Program-made: the position numbers and the translations under genes
Notes under the pieces: model-generated
Databases searched by the model: none
What the model was told of the DNA's origin: nothing
Seen by the model: the letters and a program-made list of their open reading frames with translations, nothing else
Source: Planctomycetota bacterium
GTDB taxonomy: Bacteria > Planctomycetota > Planctomycetia > Pirellulales > UBA7805
Direction: 5' to 3'
Length of the DNA: 59,641 nt
Assembly (NCBI GenBank): GCA_003389215.1
Contig: QQVP01000021.1
Span: forward strand, 1-59,641
Shown here: positions 16,101 to 24,482 of the stretch, one piece after another
Numbering within the stretch: the stretch's first letter is position 1
Layout: each line of letters opens with the position of its first letter

Positions 16101-16274
16101 ATGCTCCCGGAACGGCGGAGCCTAGTGAGTTCTCACCAGCAGAGCTGGTGGTTTACCATGATGAATTAGCCAAAACGGTTGGAAGCGATTTCTTCCTGTT
16201 AGAGTCGTTTTGGACCATAATCTACTGTGTTGACACTAGCGTTCTGCACGATGTACTCAAGAGGATCGAATGAC

Positions 16275-16748
16275 GTGGTCAAGAGCTTCATTCATATTCG
16301 CGTTGACGAAGACACCAAGCAGTCGATTGAAGAAGCAGCGCGTCGCCAAGGGAAATCGTTGACAACCTTCGTGATCGACGCCGCCGCAAAGGCTGCTAAT
16401 CGTGTACCTGACGATCAGGTGCGTTCGACGAGGAAGTTCCGGGGTGTTCCCACGTACTTCCGGGCTTGCTGCATGGAAGCGTCACGCGGTGGGTCGTTAG
16501 GTTACGACCACCCGGCGTATCACCTGTCTATTCATCTCGATTCGGAAATACCTTGGGAAGCCGACCTAGATGGTTGGAGCGAGGAAATCGAGAGACTGCT
16601 CGAACACCTTGAGAACCAAGACGACGACGGTATCTGGGAATGGTTTACCGAACACTATCCTGCGTGCATGAAATTGGTGCCCCGTCGCCGCTGGAAGCAG
16701 TTCGTGCAGGGTGTTCACCTGGCGTACGAACGGGATCGCATCTGCTGA
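16275..16748 (+). CDS. Protein with N-terminal RHH (DUF1778/CopG-like) domain
   Basis: A GTG at 16275 opens VVKSFIHIRVDEDTKQSIEEAARRQGKSLTTFV (start of the protein, residues 1-33), a ribbon-helix-helix domain like DUF1778/TacA antitoxins. The following ~110 residues are acidic and unrecognised (IPWEADLDGWSEEIERLLEHL). The ATG at 16251 is an alternative start, but a TTGACA-type -35 box at 16230 would leave it inside the promoter. No GNAT toxin follows. It may be the repressor that binds the inverted repeat flanking the promoter at 16783. Confidence 0.55.
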   Translation: MVKSFIHIRVDEDTKQSIEEAARRQGKSLTTFVIDAAAKAANRVPDDQVRSTRKFRGVPTYFRACCMEASRGGSLGYDHPAYHLSIHLDSEIPWEADLDGWSEEIERLLEHLENQDDDGIWEWFTEHYPACMKLVPRRRWKQFVQGVHLAYERDRIC

Positions 16749-16782
16749 CTCGAAATTCGCTGCTAAATTCTACCCCTGCCAC

Positions 16783-16830
16783 TGTGTTGACAGCAGTGCA
16801 TCGAATCGCTAGGATGCCAGTGTCAACACA
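16783..16830 (+). promoter_or_regulatory. Promoter flanked by a 10-bp inverted repeat (operator)
   Basis: TTGACA at 16787-16792, a 17-bp spacer and TAGGAT at 16810-16815 make a near-consensus sigma-70 promoter. TGTGTTGACA at 16783-16792 and its exact complement TGTCAACACA at 16821-16830 flank it. The same TGTGTTGACA sequence also occurs at 16226-16235, upstream of the RHH gene, which suggests a shared regulator. Confidence 0.6.
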
Positions 16831-16938
16831 ATGGCACCAAGGAGATCGCCCGATTTGCCGCGCCTGCCATTGAGGGCCAAGGTTTGATTGGCCCTCAATG
16901 AACAAGCCCCGTTTGCGTCAGGGCAAGGAGGGGAAGCT

Positions 16939-18132
16939 ATGCGCTCATTATTCGTGCCGGCAAGTGCCGTGAAGCCGGATCCGGTGACGTGGCTTTGGCA
17001 GAACCGGATTCCCCGCGGAGCACTAACGATCGTTGAAGGGGACCCAGGCAGCAATAAATCCACGCTGCTATATGCCCTGGCGGCGCGTGTGTCCGTCGGC
17101 CAAGAAATGCTGGACTCGGAGGGATCTGCATCGCCAGGGACCGCGCTGCTCATCTCGGATGAAGACGCGTCCATGACGATGAGACGAACGCTCCAGGCAA
17201 ACCATGCGGACCTTGATCGCGTTCTTATCTACGACAAGAGGCTCGCAGGAGAATCTCCGCTCCGACTTCCTTCCGGCACCGGACTCTTGGAATCCGAGAT
17301 TGGACGGACAAAGGCACAGCTCGTGGTCCTCGACCCGATCACGTCATTCATCGAAGGTAGCGTCAACGTCGACCAGTCGGTCCGCAGCGCCTTAGGGCCA
17401 TTGGCGGCGGTTGCCGAGAGGACCAGATCTGCAATCGTACTCGTCCGGCACTTGAGAAAATCCGGCTCCGGCGTGGCGCTCTATCGAGGAACGGGCAGCA
17501 TTGCCCTGATCGCCGCAGCTCGATCGAGCCTACTGGTAGGAATCGATCCGGGAAATAGCCAAAACCGGATCGTCGCGCATATCAAGTCAAGCTTGGGCGC
17601 CTTGGCATCGTCGCTGTCATTTCGCCCCGCGCTCCACGAGGGTGGGCTGCGTGTGGAGTGGCTGGGGACGTGCAGCTATTCCGCCGACGAGATTCTGTCG
17701 TCCGCCTCGTCGGAAGCATCGGCTCTCAATGAAGCCGCTTATATTCTGTACTCGGTGTTGGGAAATGGTCCGCTTTGGGCCCACGAAGTACAGCGGCTGG
17801 TTCTCGGCGCCGGTGTCTCTTATCGCACGCTGAGACGAGCGAAGCAGCTCTTGCTCGTGAAATCGAAGCGTGTTGGATTCGGAAAAGACAGCCGATTCTA
17901 TTGGGCGCTGCCAGAGAGAAGCGAGCTGGTGCGCCATTTGCGGCAACGAGATCTCGATGAAATAGCGGACGCACTGTTTCATCAGGGGCCCGAGAGCCCT
18001 CCCGAAACGTCTGGCAGCGATTTCCTGCGGTTCTTCGAGAAGCTCGAAGACAGTGCAGACGAAGATCCGGCTGACTGGTGGAAGCGTGGCAAGAAGAATG
18101 ATGAGGAAGTGGATGACGAAGAGGACGCATGA
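16939..18132 (+). CDS. RecA-superfamily AAA ATPase (RepA/AAA_25-like)
   Basis: A 397-aa protein with Walker A VEGDPGSNKSTLL (residues about 32-44), acidic motif LLISDEDASM, and Walker B QLVVLDPITSF, all typical of the AAA_25/RepA helicase-like group. The third residue before the Lys-Ser is Asn instead of the usual Gly. A C-terminal winged-helix-like region follows (GPLWAHEVQRLVLGAGVSYRTLRRAKQLL) and then an acidic tail. AAGGAGGGG precedes the ATG at 16939. Such proteins occur in integrated plasmids and phages, often with a primase; none is next to it here, so the element is probably reduced. Confidence 0.75.
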   Translation: MRSLFVPASAVKPDPVTWLWQNRIPRGALTIVEGDPGSNKSTLLYALAARVSVGQEMLDSEGSASPGTALLISDEDASMTMRRTLQANHADLDRVLIYDKRLAGESPLRLPSGTGLLESEIGRTKAQLVVLDPITSFIEGSVNVDQSVRSALGPLAAVAERTRSAIVLVRHLRKSGSGVALYRGTGSIALIAAARSSLLVGIDPGNSQNRIVAHIKSSLGALASSLSFRPALHEGGLRVEWLGTCSYSADEILSSASSEASALNEAAYILYSVLGNGPLWAHEVQRLVLGAGVSYRTLRRAKQLLLVKSKRVGFGKDSRFYWALPERSELVRHLRQRDLDEIADALFHQGPESPPETSGSDFLRFFEKLEDSADEDPADWWKRGKKNDEEVDDEEDA

Positions 18133-18379
18133 TAGTTCGTGGGTGTCCGCTTGCTCAGCTACCGTGTACAAACAACTAATCTGTCCCAATGACACGGAAG
18201 TCTGACCGCCTGCGATCTGCTAGGTGAAGCAGAGCAAGTCGCTTCAATGCTTGGCTTCGCAACCTGTTCAAGTTACCCGGCCCAAGCCTCGCAAGAAATT
18301 GCCATTAGACGTTCACGTTGTGGTCACCTTGGTCATTTTCGCAGTCTGCGATGGCAACTCAGGACGGATACTCATCATG

Positions 18380-18582
18380 GCCTCGCTTGAGAGGCCGCCT
18401 TGTCCCTAAAACTGATCAGGGCCGCAGGCGGTCGTTGCGCGGTACCGAACGCAGGGCCATCCTGGCGACATTTCGCCGACATCGTGTCGGCGAGCGGGGG
18501 CTCATTGCCGCCCCCTGCACCCCGCTAGCCTTTCTCTGTGTTCCGTTTGTCCATTAAACGCTTTGGCGCGAGGAGGACCACG
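18380..18582 (+). ncRNA. Candidate IS110 bridge-RNA region (left non-coding end)
   Basis: IS110 elements carry a structured non-coding stretch ahead of the transposase which, in several members, is transcribed as the bridge RNA that pairs with target and donor. The ~450 bp before this transposase contain no gene. The last 200 bp hold strong stems, for example CGCCGACA with TGTCGGCG near 18475-18494 and GGGGGC with GCCCCC near 18496-18514. Boundaries and loops are not determined; the upstream part (18133-18379) shows nothing recognisable. Confidence 0.35.
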
Positions 18583-19623
18583 ATGAGATTCTACGACGGC
18601 CAACACAAATTCTATTGCGGCGTGGATCTGCACACCAAGAGGATGTACTTGTGCGTTCTCGATTATGAGGGGAACAAGCGATTGCATCGCAACGTGCGGG
18701 CCAAGCCGCACGACTTCCTCAGCGCCATCGAGGGCTTCCGCGACGACTTGGTCGTTGGTGCCGAATGCATGTTCACCTGGTACTGGCTCGCCGACCTTTG
18801 CCTGGACGAAAGCATCAAGTTCCTTCTCGGACACGCCCTGTACATGAAGGCTATTCATGGAGGCAAGAAGAAGGACGATAAGCTCGACAGTGAGAAGATC
18901 GCTCGACTCATGCGCGGCGGCACGTTCCCGTTGAGCTATGTCTATCCACGCGAGATGCGGGCCACCCGTGACTTGCTCCGGCGCCGAACGTTTCTGATGC
19001 GACGCCGCAGCGAGCTCTTGGCGCATGTGCAGCTAGTCAACCAGCAGTACAACCTCGATCCCTTCGAAAAGATGCTGCAGTACGCCTGCAACCGTGACGT
19101 GCTCGATTGCTTCGAGCAGGCTGGAGCGCGACAGAGCGTCGAAGCCGACCTGCAGATGATCGGCCACTACGACCAGCTGTTGAAACAACTGGAGTCCAAC
19201 TTGCTGCGGCAAGCCAAACGGCATGATCCCCAAGCCTGTTTCCTGTTGCAGACGATTCCCGGCGTGGGCAAGCTCCTCTCGCTGGTGCTGCTCTACGAGA
19301 TTCACACTATCGACCGTTTTCCCACGGTGGGCGATTTCTTGTCGTACGCCAGGCTGGTCACGCCCAAACAGATCAGCGACGGCAAGGTCACAGGACATGG
19401 CGGCGCCAAGATCGGCAACCCTCATCTCAAGTGGGCTTTCTCGGAGACGGCGCTGATGATGCTCCGCTACAGCGAGGAAGCCCGGCAATTCCTTGAGCGC
19501 AAGCAGAAAAAGCATGGCAAGGGCCGGGCCATGACGATGCTGGCTCGCAAGATCGCCCGCACCGTCTATCAGATGTGGAAGCGGAAGGAGGTCTTTGATG
19601 CGGTGAAGTTTTTTGCCAGCTAA
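18583..19623 (+). CDS. IS110-family transposase
   Basis: A 346-aa DEDD transposase. The RuvC-like N-terminal half shows CGVDLHTKRMY, VGAECMFTWYWLAD and KKDDKLDSEKIARL, which carry the acidic residues. The C-terminal transposase_20 domain shows QTIPGVGKLLSLVLL and SYARLVTPKQISDGK, with the serine-containing region near MMLRYSEEA. AGGAGG lies seven bases before the ATG at 18583. Length and motifs are complete, so it may be active. Confidence 0.9.
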   Translation: MRFYDGQHKFYCGVDLHTKRMYLCVLDYEGNKRLHRNVRAKPHDFLSAIEGFRDDLVVGAECMFTWYWLADLCLDESIKFLLGHALYMKAIHGGKKKDDKLDSEKIARLMRGGTFPLSYVYPREMRATRDLLRRRTFLMRRRSELLAHVQLVNQQYNLDPFEKMLQYACNRDVLDCFEQAGARQSVEADLQMIGHYDQLLKQLESNLLRQAKRHDPQACFLLQTIPGVGKLLSLVLLYEIHTIDRFPTVGDFLSYARLVTPKQISDGKVTGHGGAKIGNPHLKWAFSETALMMLRYSEEARQFLERKQKKHGKGRAMTMLARKIARTVYQMWKRKEVFDAVKFFAS

Positions 19624-20649
19624 CGCGGGGCCGACGGCGGAGCCATAGGACTAACTCAGGTCACCCAAGGGCAAAGCGTCCTTTGCAGCGACAAAAAACC
19701 AATGACGCCAGACGTCCCCGGTCGCTCTACGCCAAGACCCCGAACCTGCTAGGACGGATTGGACCACCGTCGGCGCCCGCACTTACCAAGGAGAGATGCG
19801 AAAGGAGATGATGGATTCGAAAAGGCGTGATTGCCCCTGGCCCGAGCCCAAGGCTAACTGAGCCTCTCCCCTCGCCATGAGGACTCGTGGGAGGAACTCG
19901 CGGAATGAATGGACGGTGTTCAGGGCAACGATGAGTTTCTACGGCGTGACACGCGATCGACTCCTTCGAGTCGTAGAGGAGGGCGATATCGCCGTTCGTG
20001 TCACAGTCTCGACCAGCTTCGTGCCGGCCGGGGCCGACCGTCCGATAGGGGTTTGAGTGCGTCACGCCGGTAATCAGCCCGGCCTGGCGTAACTGCAACC
20101 TGAAATGCTCGCGCAATCCAATAACCTTTTTGATCTTGAGTCCCCTCGCCGGCACCCGTTATCGCCGGGCGTTGGCTCGCCTCCACGGATCCCAGTCCAA
20201 CCGTGATTCACAGAGGCGAGTCAAAAAAGCCAGCAAGTTCGGGACAAGCAGCGTGCGCTCTCTTGACAGCCGAGGCCATATAGGGGTTAGTCCTGTGTAC
20301 TATGGAGCCGTCTATAACTACGGATGTGTTCGTCCCGAAGCAGACTTGGTGCAATATGTTCGGCCTAGATCGAGGCAAGCAGTGAAACCAGGCTGGTTCT
20401 TCGCTGCCGCGGGGATCGGAGTATCCGAAGACCCTCACGATTCGACGTTTTATCGGAATCTGATTGATGAAACACGTTTCTGGGACTCGCCGTTCCTAAC
20501 TTATATCTCATAAGGACTTAGAGTTCCGCGACGCCGAAAAACGAACGTATTCCAGGATGGGAAGTACCGCTGCAGTTCGAAACCGAGATAATTAACTGTT
20601 TGACCACTCAGATTCTCATGGCCAACTCTTCAGAGGCCATTGGTGGGTC
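19624..20649. other. 1-kb stretch without a recognisable gene
   Basis: Minus-strand frames across 19727-20186 are open but their translations are Pro/Gly/His-rich and match nothing I know. The first part probably holds the right end of IS110. The AT-rich sequence before 20650 may contain the promoter of the NACHT gene. Confidence 0.35.
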
Positions 20650-23600
20650 ATGAAATCACCTTCGGAAATTCGACTGCTCGCTTCAACAAACAATGCCCGA
20701 GGTGACTTATTTACGAGGCTCATGGGAGATCTCTTCTTTGCCCTCGGCTACGACGACTTACGCTTCGACGTCCCGAGATCGGGCCGCGAGCTAGACATTC
20801 TAGGAATCCACCGTTTCGAGAACCGCCGGCTGGTCGCAGAGTGCAAAGCCCACAAAGAGAAGATAGGCGGCGGCGACATCAACAAGTTTAGGGGGGCTTT
20901 CATTGCCGAGGAAAAGCGAATCAAGGATGTACCGGCCTCTGCCTACTTCGTGTCGCTCAGTGGTTTCACTGGAACAGCGCTCGAACAGGAAAAGGACTTG
21001 GGCAATGAGGCTGTAATCCTTCTCGATTCGGAGAGAGTTATCAATGAGCTAGTACAAACTCACATCCTCGTGAGCCACATGGACGCGATGGAACAGGCCG
21101 GGCACTCCGCCGAGCATGCTGGGTTAAATGAGGCCGCGCTCGATGGGGCGCAACTCCTAGGACATGAATATGGCTACCTCTGGGCCGTGTTCTATTCGCA
21201 GGCCAAGCAGCGGAACCACTTCGCCCTGATTCATGCCGAGGGCAGACCGCTTGCGGAGTCTTTGGCCCGCGATGTGATCGAGGCTGATCGCAATTGTAAC
21301 GGCACCCTCTATAAGCTTAAGTATCTCGCTCCACCTCCACCTTCCCCGGATCGCGCAGCACTTGCCCGAGCTATGTTCGACCGCTATTGCCAGTGGGTCG
21401 GTGAGGAGTGCGGATATATCCAGCTCGATGGGTTACCGGCCGACAGCGACTTGAGCGCCACTCGAATTAGGCTTGAACGGCTGTTGGTGCCATTGAAGAT
21501 TTTGACAGAGGACGAGGACGGTAGTGAGCAGAAGAAACTAGTCGGCGAGTTTATGCGATCAGTTTTCAGATTCGCGCTCTTAGCAACACCCGGCGCCGGA
21601 AAGAGCACTTTACTGAAACGGCTTGCCATTTCTTATGCCACCCCCGATCGGCGTACCGAGGTAGACGACGACCTACCGGAACGCGACTGGCTGCCGCTGT
21701 TTCTTCGATGTCGTGAGTTGCGGGACCGCGCGCATCGGCCGATTTTGGAACTGCTCGATGACCTGCCACAGCACGCCGGTATGAACGCTGACGAAGCCGC
21801 GGCGTTCCGCGACCGAGCCCACGAGTACCTCCGCTCGGGGCGTGCCTTATTTCTCGTGGACGGTCTGGACGAAATATCCGATGTGGGGGCTCGCCAGACT
21901 TTTGCCAAACACCTCCGCACGTTCTTGGGGATGTTTCCGCACGTGGCGCTAATAGTGACATCGCGCGAAGCGGGTTTTCGGCAAGTGGCCGGCGTTGTTG
22001 CGAGCGCTTGTACCCAAGCAAATATAGCCCCGTTTGATAAGGAAGATGTGTGGCGGCTCTGTGAGTCCTGGTTTGTCGAAGTGGTGGGTGACAACGATCA
22101 GGTGCGTTCCGATGCCCATGAACTGGCTCAGACAATTTGGGAAAACAGACGGATACGATCTTTGGCGGAGAACCCGCTGATGCTGACGACACTCCTGGTA
22201 GTGAAGCGATGGATTGGCGAATTGCCGCGAAGCCGGGCCAAGCTCTACGAAGGGGCCGTCCACGTCCTCATCCGCACGTGGAACGTTGAGGGCTACGAGC
22301 CGATGGACGAAGACGAAACGCTGGCGCAGCTCTCATACGTCGCCTGCTCGATGATGGTAGCCGGCCAGCAACAAATCGAACACACCGCACTGCTCAATTT
22401 ACTCCAGGATGCCCGTCGTGAGCTGGACGCCGAGTTGCAGTTTGCTCGCGTGAGCCCTCAACAGTTTATCGAGCGTATCGAATACCGCAGCAGCCTGTTG
22501 ATGCAGACTGGCCACGATTGGGCGAACGGCGAGATACAGCCAGTGTACGAATTTCGGCATCTGACGTTTCAGGAATACCTGGCCGCTCGCGGCTTCGTTA
22601 AGGAACAGTATCCCGGCCGGGATGAAGGCCGCAGTCTAACCAATATTCTAGAGCCGCATCTTAGGGACGAACATTGGCTGGAAGTTGTGCCGCTCGCCGC
22701 CGTTATGGCCGGACGACAGGCTGACGAATTAATCACGCGATTGACAGAAGAGTGTGACATCCTGGAGCGAATGGGCACTCACGCCAGTGTCACCGTTCGA
22801 CATCGCTCTATCGCGTTGTTGCGCCAGTGCCTTCTAGACGAAGTACAATTAACATCGGCCACGCTACGTTCCGCGCTGCGACAGATCGCGCGGCATAGCA
22901 GTGAGGATCAGATGTTGGGTTCAGTACTTGATCTGGGTCAGGGCAAATTTGGTGAGATCCTATATGACGTAGTCCAAGAGTCCTATTTCGGCCGCAATGA
23001 GGATTGGGAACAGTTCCATTTTCCGATAGTGCAACTTGCGAAAGCAGCCCTATTCACAAGACAATTGGAAGGGAGTTCGAAAAATGTGAAGGAGACGCTT
23101 GTCCGAGCACTAACAGCTGGATCTCGGGACGAGAAGTTTCGCGCGGCCCGCCTTTGTCTTGAAATTGTGTTCGGAGCGGACAAGAACGATGCCATTACGG
23201 AACTTGACGGCGTGCATGGACCGTTCACGGCATTGCGCAACGCATTGTGTCAAGCCCTCAGCTTGGAGGATGTCCCAACGGCGCAAGCAGCCTGCAAGGC
23301 GTTGGCCCAGTTTGGCTATTCCCGGCTAACTAGCATTCCCCCAGAAACTCCCGCGTTGCTTTGCCTGTATCAACTCTGGCGTAAGGCGAACCCTAGAGAG
23401 TTGGCCCGCTCTGCGGCATTGGCCTTTGCCACACAGCCCCTCCTCCCACGTGATGCCATTGAAAAAGAAGCCTGGGGTGATTGCGACGCTTGGTTTGAGA
23501 ATACGAAGGACGTAGACACTAGTGCTTCACTCGTCCTTGCGTGGTATCGGCGAGCCCCTTGGAGCGACTCAGAGCTGGCAAGAAGGGTCGGAGACGCTGG

Positions 23601-23691
23601 TGCATGGAGTTCCACCGCCCGCGACATTCTAGTCACGCTGGGCGAGCACGGCAGGTGTATTCTTAAGGAGTGGTGTCACGAAACGACGTGA
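20650..23691 (+). CDS. Restriction-nuclease-like NACHT NTPase, candidate antiphage NLR-type protein
   Basis: A 1013-aa protein. Residues about 15-130 look like a PD-(D/E)xK Mrr-type nuclease: GDLFTRLMGDLFFALGY, SGRELDILGIH (Asp ~48) and VAECKAH (E-x-K at ~63-65). Residues about 300-480 are a NACHT module with Walker A ATPGAGKSTLLKRLA (~315), Walker B ALFLVDGLDEIS (~398), and the TSREAGF sensor. The C-terminal half is helical and repeat-like, as in sensor domains. A nuclease effector, an NTPase switch and a sensor in one chain is the plan of bacterial NACHT/Avs-like defence proteins. It stands alone, in an island with other defence genes. Ribosome site weak (GGTGGG). Confidence 0.8.
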   Translation: MKSPSEIRLLASTNNARGDLFTRLMGDLFFALGYDDLRFDVPRSGRELDILGIHRFENRRLVAECKAHKEKIGGGDINKFRGAFIAEEKRIKDVPASAYFVSLSGFTGTALEQEKDLGNEAVILLDSERVINELVQTHILVSHMDAMEQAGHSAEHAGLNEAALDGAQLLGHEYGYLWAVFYSQAKQRNHFALIHAEGRPLAESLARDVIEADRNCNGTLYKLKYLAPPPPSPDRAALARAMFDRYCQWVGEECGYIQLDGLPADSDLSATRIRLERLLVPLKILTEDEDGSEQKKLVGEFMRSVFRFALLATPGAGKSTLLKRLAISYATPDRRTEVDDDLPERDWLPLFLRCRELRDRAHRPILELLDDLPQHAGMNADEAAAFRDRAHEYLRSGRALFLVDGLDEISDVGARQTFAKHLRTFLGMFPHVALIVTSREAGFRQVAGVVASACTQANIAPFDKEDVWRLCESWFVEVVGDNDQVRSDAHELAQTIWENRRIRSLAENPLMLTTLLVVKRWIGELPRSRAKLYEGAVHVLIRTWNVEGYEPMDEDETLAQLSYVACSMMVAGQQQIEHTALLNLLQDARRELDAELQFARVSPQQFIERIEYRSSLLMQTGHDWANGEIQPVYEFRHLTFQEYLAARGFVKEQYPGRDEGRSLTNILEPHLRDEHWLEVVPLAAVMAGRQADELITRLTEECDILERMGTHASVTVRHRSIALLRQCLLDEVQLTSATLRSALRQIARHSSEDQMLGSVLDLGQGKFGEILYDVVQESYFGRNEDWEQFHFPIVQLAKAALFTRQLEGSSKNVKETLVRALTAGSRDEKFRAARLCLEIVFGADKNDAITELDGVHGPFTALRNALCQALSLEDVPTAQAACKALAQFGYSRLTSIPPETPALLCLYQLWRKANPRELARSAALAFATQPLLPRDAIEKEAWGDCDAWFENTKDVDTSASLVLAWYRRAPWSDSELARRVGDAGAWSSTARDILVTLGEHGRCILKEWCHETT

Positions 23692-23835
23692 TTGGCACTC
23701 ACATGTATCGCGCGCACTATGCTCCAAATTGGAAGCTCACTCACCACGCTGTTCTGCTCGAATTTCGCGCTGCCGTGACGTGACCCAGCCGCTTTGTAGA
23801 TTCCTGCTAAACCACCGTTTTCTCGGAACGGTTAA

Positions 23836-24033
23836 ATGCGCAGATCACTTCGATATGAGCGTGCACAGGTGTCCGCCTTGGATGAAGACAAGGTGCGGTG
23901 TCCGACGTATGGCGGAGCATACGCTTGGGTTCTTGAAAACCTGCGAACCGTGGAGCCATTTCGAGTTCGTGGGCAGCCGAGCCTGTTTGACATTGACGAT
24001 GCTGTCGTTGAACGTCATCTGCGTGATCACTGA
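23836..24033 (+). pseudogene. ASCH-like domain, C-terminal remnant
   Basis: The frame ends with GGAYAWVLENLRTVEPFRVR then GQPSLFDIDD, the pattern of ASCH-domain C-termini (a conserved YAWVLEN segment, a PF.V+G turn and a hydrophobic LF). The preceding ~25 residues are not recognisable, so the N-terminal two thirds of the domain seem lost. The rest of the 570-bp gap around it holds nothing identifiable. Confidence 0.4.
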
Positions 24034-24265
24034 TCGCCATTCCTCGCGTAGGCAACGGGTGAAAGTGCCGAGCGTCCATGCCCATGCGGGCGTGACCTGA
24101 GCGCGCCATCGTGCCAACTCACTCGCTCCGAGGTTGAGTCGTGATCAGGCTCTCTAGCGAAACGCGGGTTGGAGATCAATGTGCCTCCAACCCGTGTTCC
24201 ATTGTATCCGTCAAAGTATCCCTGGATGCGATCACTCTTCTACCAAACTTCCGAGCAACGACGAC

Positions 24266-24460
24266 TTATAACGTTTTCTGTTTCTCGTCGTCGCCGTTGC
24301 CGGACTTGGTAGCATCCACGAGTCGTCTCCCCTCCTCGCTGTAGACACGATTCCGGCTCTCCTCCAGCAGTGACTGAACTTCGTATGACACGGGCTCTTC
24401 GACAGGCGTTGCCTCGCCCCCTTCACCGGACCTAAGAAGAAGTTTCGTCTTCTCATCCAT
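24266..24460 (-). CDS. 64-aa acidic/basic small protein
   Basis: It starts 22 bases after the stop of the 550-aa gene, with CGGAGGAAAG ahead of the ATG, so it is clearly translated from the same message. The product (starts MDEKTKLLLRSGEGGEATP) is hydrophilic with no known domain. Close coupling suggests a partner or inhibitor of the large protein. Function unknown. Confidence 0.55.
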   Translation of the reverse strand: MDEKTKLLLRSGEGGEATPVEEPVSYEVQSLLEESRNRVYSEEGRRLVDATKSGNGDDEKQKTL

Positions 24461-24482
24461 ATGCTCTTTCCTCCGTTGTTAC

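Larger units (their letters stand above)
14455..16155 (-). mobile_element. IS200/IS605-family element, interrupted by IS630
   Basis: The element contains only tnpA (15613-16050). Hairpins bound both sides: 14458-14478 (9-bp stem, loop AGA) on the 3' side and 16134-16150 (7-bp stem, same loop AGA) on the 5' side. These are the subterminal hairpins TnpA recognises. The exact ends are not fixed. IS630 sits at 14520-15616 in the region just after the tnpA stop, so without it the IS200 is about 0.6 kb. Confidence 0.75.

Noticed and set aside
19727..20186. Minus-strand ORFs of 142 and 61 aa
   Set aside because: No recognisable motif, no ribosome site, odd composition.
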